From the IMG/VR virus record IMGVR_UViG_3300043256_000309, positions 1 through 25,233 of that record: a stretch of 25,233 nt of DNA. One strand, written 5' to 3'. The position numbers and the translations under genes are program-made. The DNA is from a virus. Positions 19,445-25,233 of this stretch are shown piece after piece (within the stretch, counting starts at the first letter, position 1; every line of letters starts with the position of its first letter). The notes under the pieces were generated by a model. It was not told the origin of the DNA. It saw nothing but the letters and a program-made list of their open reading frames with translations, and ran no database searches.

Positions 19445-22400
19445 TTAATCTTCTAATTGCCTGAAATTAGAGTCTCCTCCTGCTTTACTCTTGTTTATCT
19501 TAAGCTGCCTAAATCCTGGGGTTTTCGTTTTCTTCTTTTTGTCATTACTATAGACATTAACCCCTCCGCCAAAGAAAGCATAGAACATGAGTAATCCATC
19601 CAAAGCGGTAGGGTCATCTTCTAAAAGCTCCTCTATCGTATCCCAATAAATAGGATGTAGATTTTCCTTTAGTTCATCTAAAAACACATACTCTTCACCA
19701 AACTTAGTAACGCGCATGCCATCTTTACGTACATGGGTATCTAGATATTTGTCAAGCATGTGAGTTGGTGGAGAGAGCTTATTGGTTCCCATGTCTATGA
19801 GCAGACCCTTTCTTGTTGAGGCTTGAAATGGAGTGCCTAGAGGGACTACTTTTCCGCTTCCTTTTAAAATGGATTCAATTAAGAACCTAGCTTGCAGAAC
19901 AACCTGCTGTATTCTACCGCCCCAAGGATCAATTCTCCTGTTTCCGATCTTTATTTTTGCGAAATCACTGCTTGTTGGATCCATCTCAACACCCGTTTCT
20001 GGGTCCCCATCATTATTATAATGAACTGCCGCCAGGGTAACCAGAGATGTCGTGAGCCCTACAAACTTTGAAAAATCTGTAAGTGCTATTTTTTGAGCCA
20101 CTGAAGGCTTCCACGGTTCCGCTCCTGCCCTCATCTTGCCAAAATGATAGAAAGCATAAGGCGTTGATGTTTTAATTACCGATGCCCAATTCCTGGGTGA
20201 AAAGAACACTCTACTTAATCCTTCTTTTATGCCCTCTACGGATAACCCAAACAACTCTAACGAGGCTCTGCCGGTCATAGTATTGATAGCATCAGCCAAG
20301 TCCTTATAGGCTTGCGGGTCGTCCTTGAATTCAATTCCTTTTATCTCTAGCATTTCCTTACCATCCAAGAATCGTAAAACCCTTATAGTGTCCAGATAAC
20401 CAACTGCTGCCCTTTCAACCGCTTTAAGTGGCGATGCGGCTTTCCATTTTTCAAAAGCGTTTTTATTGTTCAGTAATTTAAGAGGGCTACCAATGGTTGC
20501 CCAAATCATATTTGCCCAATCACTGACAAATAACTCCTCCCTTGCACTTATTTTTGCATTAACCTCTGTAAGTGCTAATTTAGACTCTTTTAGTTCTGGA
20601 TACCATTCTTGGGCTTTTATTTTATTTAACCATTTTTCTTGCCTCGTTTCACTACCAAAATGACTTAATGCATTCTTGAAAGATTTTACAGCATGTCTTG
20701 GATTTGCGATAGTTGGAATCAAGCCCTGTATGAGAACAAACGAAAACTCCCCAGTTGCCCTCAGTCCCCTCAATAATCCCCATGCATCTCCTATGCCGTC
20801 TTTTATTTTTTGCTTTAATGACCTATCTTCTAATTCTTTTTTATAGAACTCTTTATCATACTTCTCCCGCACTGCGATCTTCTGAGCTTTTAAATCAGTT
20901 AGCTCTGAATCTGAAATTATTGGTTTAGGCTTAGGTTTTGGTGCGAAGTTCTTTTCCTTAATTCGCTCCTGTAGTTCATCGATAGCTTTTTTGGTGCGAA
21001 TCTTGGCTTGCTCTAACCTTTTTATCTCAGGTATTCCCGCCTCTTTACGCAATTCTAGCAACTCCTTTTTTAATACCTCGCTTCGTTCTTTCAGGGCCTT
21101 TAATTCCGGAGTCTGTGGGATCTTTTTACCGGGAGGTGTTTCAAGTTCTTTCTCTATTATCTTGCGCTCAAGATTAGCAATACTCCTCTCTTCTCCTTTG
21201 ATAGCCAGATCTATTCTCTGCTCATCTGTTAATTCAGACTTACCCTCCAGATCCTCAACTGCTTTTCTAAGCCTATCACGCTCTTCCTTCAGCTCTTTGG
21301 CCTCAAGGTCAAGTTTAACAACTTTCTTCTCTGGGGGCTTCTCTCCTGTATCCAGTCTTCGCTGCAGGTCCTCGATATTGTTTTTTAATCGAGACTTTAT
21401 ACCATCAAGTGCTGTTTTCCACTCCCTGGCTACCTCAGCCGGCTCTATAGGTAAGTCTTTAAGAAGCTCTCTTAACTCCTTTTGCATAGCACGTTCTTCT
21501 GATCCTGGCTTATCTCGCTGTAATCCACTTCTTAAAGGGCGCCTTTTATTCTGAGCATCCTCAATCCCTGAAATCAACTTACCCATTCGCTTCATCTTCC
21601 GAATAGATGTCTCAAGCTGACCCTTGTTTAAAGATGTTATATTTCCGTATCCGGTAATAGCATCCCGAACCTCTCTTTCGGTAATACCCGGGAAGCCTTC
21701 TTTTAACTCTTTATGGACCGCTACAGTAAGGTCCTCGATATTCTTAATGTTCTGCTCAACGACGATTCTTTTAATTAGGCTAGTAGGTATCTTTATCTTC
21801 CCTGGCGTAGTCTCCCTGGCACCAGAAAGCTCTTTCGCCAGACCGGTCCTGTGCTTTTTAAAATCTACCTTACCCTTAAAATTGTCTTTTAGATACTCCT
21901 CAACCTTCAGTAGTACATTCTCGCTCGTTGCTAGTCCTTTAGTAATAAGGCCTTTCCCTATTTTAGCCAGAGCTGATACTACCTCAGGCCTTACTTCACC
22001 AACAGCAAACTGTACTATCCCAAGAGCTTTTGCCAGATCTTCAGTTCCCTCGGCAATTAAGTTGTCCCCTTTTTTCTGCTGGGATTTAATGTTTTTCTTC
22101 CTAGATTTCTTCTCTCGCTCAATCTCGTTTTCTATTCCCTTAAATGCTGTATTTTTTTCGTTCTCCCTTAGCTTCGTTTCAGCATCTACTAGCTTCTTAT
22201 TGATCTCCTTAAGCTCCTTATCATATTCCCTGAACTTAGCCTCTACTTCTGCAGGGATAACACCCTTGTTTAGGTCCTTATACTTATTGATTTGAACATC
22301 TACTGCATAATGAAAGTCAGCACCCTCATAAACATTAGGTAAGTTGGACAAGAATCTTCCTGCAGAACGCGCACTCTTATCAAATTCTTTTATTATTTCT

Positions 22401-25233
22401 GCCTGTTGCTTCTCTAGCTCTTCTGCTTTAGCAGGATCTTTCTCTGCCGCAGCTTTTTTTCCTAGTCCATCGATCATCTCTGACCATATATATGCAGCTG
22501 CCCCACCCTCAACCTGATTGTTTTTCACCGCCTCCAAGGCAGCCTTTTCACCTATATCCTCAATCAATCTTTCGGCTGCTGCCTTCGCCTCCGCAACGGT
22601 CTCTACCCTATACTCTAGCCCTGTTTCTTCTATTGAAGATTTAATAACCTCGCTTTTCGTTCCTTTATGGGCCCTGGTAAGTAGTCTCTTCTCTCCAGTA
22701 GGAATAACAAGGGGTTCGGTTACCGTAGAAATGTCCTCCTGCTCTTCTGCTTCTTCCTTGATCTCCTCCTTAATTTCCTCAACCGCTTCTTTCTTTTCTT
22801 CAAACTTTGAATCCTTAATCAACTGATCACTAAACTCATCAAAATGCTTCTTTTCTAGCCTAGACTTTAGCTGCTTAAATAACTCTTCTAAAAATGCCTC
22901 CGCACTATTAATATAGTCTTTCCCTTCAGATACACCCAGATCAAACAATCCATCGGCAAGCTTTTTAACTGCCTCAAACGCTTTTGGTTTAGTTAGTGGA
23001 TTAGGAGCGTCAACAGCTGCCTTGGCCCCAATAATAGTTGCAATGTCATCTAATCCCTCAGCGATCTTTGCTTTTCCGGATTCCCTTAGCTTCTCGGTCT
23101 CTAATTCTGTCTGCTTCTTTTTGAATTCTTCAGATACAGGCTTGAACTCTTTAACTAACGTATCATGCAGTTCAGCGTCAGTTTTCTTGAGTTCAGCGAA
23201 CTTTTTACCTATTCCAGACTCTTTTGGAGTAGTAGTACCTTCACTTATTCCTTTGATATCTTCACGTATCTCAGCTTCTACGGTGGACACAGGAGGCTTT
23301 TCTTCCTTCTTTGGTGGCGTAGTATCCTTTTTAGCTTTGGGCGCCTCTAACGGCAACCCTCCTCTATCAGCTTCTACTTTAAGCGCTGCCTGGTGAGCCT
23401 CATCGAAACTCTTGCCCTTATTGATCTCCTCGGACATAATCTCCATATGCTCCTCGGTGGTAGTTTCCTTCAGTTCTTTATGGAATGGAGCTTTGGAATG
23501 CTCGACTAGTTTACCGCGTGTAATTTCTGTTTTTTTGAAGTCTGTTTTGTCGATTGCGTCTTCAACACGCTTTGCCTCAACTCCTGCAAGCCCTTCAGTA
23601 CCTTCCCCTTGTTCTTTGATTTGCTCATCAATTTTAGTTTTTAAGGATTCAATTTGTTTTTCGTTCATTCCCTCGATAATCAACTCCTCAAATTCCGGCT
23701 TCTCTTTTATTGCCTTGCCAAGTTTTTTGAAGTCAATTGTTCCATCCTCGTTCTTTACTGCTTCTATAAAAGCATCCACCTCTTTATTGGCCTCAATAAC
23801 CTCATCAGAAGTCTCTTCTATAGGTAGTTCTTTTTTTACCTCTGCTTTACCGGTAAACTCTTTTAACTCCATTCGAAAGGTCTGGGCGTCTATTCCTTTA
23901 CCAACGCGGACCTCAGCGTATCCCTGCTCTACAAAAGTGTCCATGATCTCAATGAAGTCTCGGGCTGTTTTGGTATCCTTGCCTTCTTCGATGTTTTTAA
24001 TGGCCTGCTCAATCTCAGCCTTTTTCATACCGATACCCATTATAGTCTCCGTGGCAGTTTTTCCCAGCTCTATCGCATCCTTTACAAAGGTTTGGGTTTG
24101 TTCTGATCGATCAGTGAGTGGGGTGAATTCTCCTAGTTCCGCTCTTGGCCTACCTAAACTCTTTCCATTTGTTTTAATGTCTAGTTTGTCGGTACCGGTA
24201 ACCGTATGTCCTAGTTCAGAGGATAGGTCTATGATCTGTTGACGGGTCTGTAGATCATTTGCTCTCTCAGTAGTGGTTTTGGCGTTAAACCGCTGCTTGA
24301 GGTCAAGTAATTTATTGGTTTTATCGAACACCTCAGTAGGTTTCTCTTCTTTTATCTCTACTTCCTCTTTAGCAGCCTTGATTTCCTCTAAAGCTTCAGT
24401 CTTAAACACATCAATCAACTCCTTATTAAGTCTTGATTTTTCTTCTAATAATGATTCCTTTTTAGCCGTCTTTACCGGGTCACTAATATGAGGGTTTTCA
24501 TCTATTGCTTTTATGTCCGCCTCGACCTTCTCAATAGCCTTTGATATAGGTTCTGCTTTTTTAATCTGCGGGTCATTCTTGGCAACGGTTTCGTTAATCT
24601 GGTCCTTATAGAACTTTTTCTCCTGCGGATTCATCTCTGGATCCTTCTCTATTACTTCGTGGTATCTCGCTGGATCACGGGTGACGTCTTCTGATATAGC
24701 TTTAATATCTGCTAGATTATCCACTGCGTCTGCTTGAGTTCTCAGTCCTTCTTTCTCCTTATTATCCTCTGACTTATTCGCTTTTTCCCGAAGGTCCGCA
24801 GACCTGTCACGCATTGACTCCAGCGACTCTTTAGTATTGGTTGCTACCAACTTTGCTTTAGGAGATGCTGTTGCGTAATTACCAAAAGCTCTGCCGAATA
24901 GTGCATTAGGAAGACCCGGCAAGCCGAGAGCACCACCAAGAACCACGGAACGCCTAACTTCGTCAGGATTGATTTCACCCTCAGTAAGTAACTGCTCTAC
25001 AGCAGTAAGTCCTCCAAATCCACTTGCATTTACCCCAACTCCTGTGCCCCAGGAAGCAACGCCGCTTTCAGTAGCTTTTTTTACGGCCTGAGCTGCCTTT
25101 CCAGCGCCATGACCTAACATAGATAACATCGCTCCTTCTTTGGCGCCATGCCCCATCGCAGCAAACGACTCCAGCACTTTTGTCTGTCCTGCTACGTTTT
25201 GGTCCGTTAACTCTCCATAAGTTTTCAGAAATC
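19445..25233 (-). CDS. giant polyvalent phage protein, C-terminal 1928 codons (partial at right edge)
   Basis: The frame stays open through the right edge. A GTG at 25177 is internal, because in-frame residues such as YGELTDQNVAG precede it. The first about 120 residues are Gly/Ala-rich (AAMGHGAKEG, GVGVNASGFGG). A very long Lys/Glu-rich helical and coiled-coil region follows. A module beginning AEG-x-D-A-x-x-G occurs twice, at 23075-22805 and 22065-21830. The last about 450 residues form a globular domain with LIPTIANPRHAVKSF, SPRNWASVI and RRIDPWGGRIQQVV, like the large polyvalent protein domains of giant phage proteins. Such proteins are thought to be packaged and injected. No nuclease, protease or helicase motif is visible in this part. 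Confidence 0.75.
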   Translation of the reverse strand, partial: FLKTYGELTDQNVAGQTKVLESFAAMGHGAKEGAMLSMLGHGAGKAAQAVKKATESGVASWGTGVGVNASGFGGLTAVEQLLTEGEINPDEVRRSVVLGGALGLPGLPNALFGRAFGNYATASPKAKLVATNTKESLESMRDRSADLREKANKSEDNKEKEGLRTQADAVDNLADIKAISEDVTRDPARYHEVIEKDPEMNPQEKKFYKDQINETVAKNDPQIKKAEPISKAIEKVEADIKAIDENPHISDPVKTAKKESLLEEKSRLNKELIDVFKTEALEEIKAAKEEVEIKEEKPTEVFDKTNKLLDLKQRFNAKTTTERANDLQTRQQIIDLSSELGHTVTGTDKLDIKTNGKSLGRPRAELGEFTPLTDRSEQTQTFVKDAIELGKTATETIMGIGMKKAEIEQAIKNIEEGKDTKTARDFIEIMDTFVEQGYAEVRVGKGIDAQTFRMELKEFTGKAEVKKELPIEETSDEVIEANKEVDAFIEAVKNEDGTIDFKKLGKAIKEKPEFEELIIEGMNEKQIESLKTKIDEQIKEQGEGTEGLAGVEAKRVEDAIDKTDFKKTEITRGKLVEHSKAPFHKELKETTTEEHMEIMSEEINKGKSFDEAHQAALKVEADRGGLPLEAPKAKKDTTPPKKEEKPPVSTVEAEIREDIKGISEGTTTPKESGIGKKFAELKKTDAELHDTLVKEFKPVSEEFKKKQTELETEKLRESGKAKIAEGLDDIATIIGAKAAVDAPNPLTKPKAFEAVKKLADGLFDLGVSEGKDYINSAEAFLEELFKQLKSRLEKKHFDEFSDQLIKDSKFEEKKEAVEEIKEEIKEEAEEQEDISTVTEPLVIPTGEKRLLTRAHKGTKSEVIKSSIEETGLEYRVETVAEAKAAAERLIEDIGEKAALEAVKNNQVEGGAAAYIWSEMIDGLGKKAAAEKDPAKAEELEKQQAEIIKEFDKSARSAGRFLSNLPNVYEGADFHYAVDVQINKYKDLNKGVIPAEVEAKFREYDKELKEINKKLVDAETKLRENEKNTAFKGIENEIEREKKSRKKNIKSQQKKGDNLIAEGTEDLAKALGIVQFAVGEVRPEVVSALAKIGKGLITKGLATSENVLLKVEEYLKDNFKGKVDFKKHRTGLAKELSGARETTPGKIKIPTSLIKRIVVEQNIKNIEDLTVAVHKELKEGFPGITEREVRDAITGYGNITSLNKGQLETSIRKMKRMGKLISGIEDAQNKRRPLRSGLQRDKPGSEERAMQKELRELLKDLPIEPAEVAREWKTALDGIKSRLKNNIEDLQRRLDTGEKPPEKKVVKLDLEAKELKEERDRLRKAVEDLEGKSELTDEQRIDLAIKGEERSIANLERKIIEKELETPPGKKIPQTPELKALKERSEVLKKELLELRKEAGIPEIKRLEQAKIRTKKAIDELQERIKEKNFAPKPKPKPIISDSELTDLKAQKIAVREKYDKEFYKKELEDRSLKQKIKDGIGDAWGLLRGLRATGEFSFVLIQGLIPTIANPRHAVKSFKNALSHFGSETRQEKWLNKIKAQEWYPELKESKLALTEVNAKISAREELFVSDWANMIWATIGSPLKLLNNKNAFEKWKAASPLKAVERAAVGYLDTIRVLRFLDGKEMLEIKGIEFKDDPQAYKDLADAINTMTGRASLELFGLSVEGIKEGLSRVFFSPRNWASVIKTSTPYAFYHFGKMRAGAEPWKPSVAQKIALTDFSKFVGLTTSLVTLAAVHYNNDGDPETGVEMDPTSSDFAKIKIGNRRIDPWGGRIQQVVLQARFLIESILKGSGKVVPLGTPFQASTRKGLLIDMGTNKLSPPTHMLDKYLDTHVRKDGMRVTKFGEEYVFLDELKENLHPIYWDTIEELLEDDPTALDGLLMFYAFFGGGVNVYSNDKKKKTKTPGFRQLKINKSKAGGDSNFRQLED

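Noticed and set aside
20991-24491. Several long plus-strand open frames (up to 276 residues)
   Set aside because: They are Ser/Phe/Leu-rich mirror frames of the Lys/Glu-rich giant protein on the minus strand, as expected from its codon composition.

Overview
The window reads as part of a tailed dsDNA phage or prophage genome, probably of a Bacteroidetes-type host. The host is an inference. It rests on AT-rich, A-tract leaders instead of strong Shine-Dalgarno sites and on protein families I associate with Bacteroidetes phages. Genes are dense, short and often overlap by 4 bp. No capsid, portal, terminase or integrase gene is visible.

Left arm, plus strand, about 290-6475. Four genes joined by 4-bp stop/start overlaps encode a PD-(D/E)XK-type nuclease, a CCA-adding tRNA nucleotidyltransferase with an HD domain, an RlaP-type nucleotidyltransferase and a Thg1-like 3'-5' polymerase. 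This looks like a phage tRNA repair operon. Eight small unrecognised proteins follow (3810-6475). The arm ends tail-to-tail with the minus-strand genes, overlapping by 62 bp.

Central minus-strand block, 19296 down to 6414, in transcription order: a small HTH protein, a DnaD/replisome-organiser-like protein, a PrimPol-helicase fusion, a sulfotransferase-like protein, a diversity-generating retroelement (DGR), a small beta-rich protein, a J-domain protein, a single-stranded DNA-binding protein with an acidic DLPF tail, a run of very small accessory genes, a phage-type N6-adenine methyltransferase, a DUF551 protein, a Fis-like HTH protein, a RusA resolvase and a NinG-like HNH protein. This is a replication, recombination and DNA-processing module with accessory genes inserted.

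The DGR (13142-15651) is the best-supported unusual system. It has a reverse transcriptase, a 70-bp template repeat, and three tandem paralogous target genes that each carry a variable repeat. All 35 substitutions between the template and the three variable repeats fall on template adenines (coding strand). None falls on another base.

Right arm, minus strand, 19445 to beyond the right edge: the C-terminal 1928 codons of a giant, coiled-coil-rich polyvalent phage protein with an internally duplicated module. A 148-bp gap holding a near-perfect palindrome separates it from the HTH gene.
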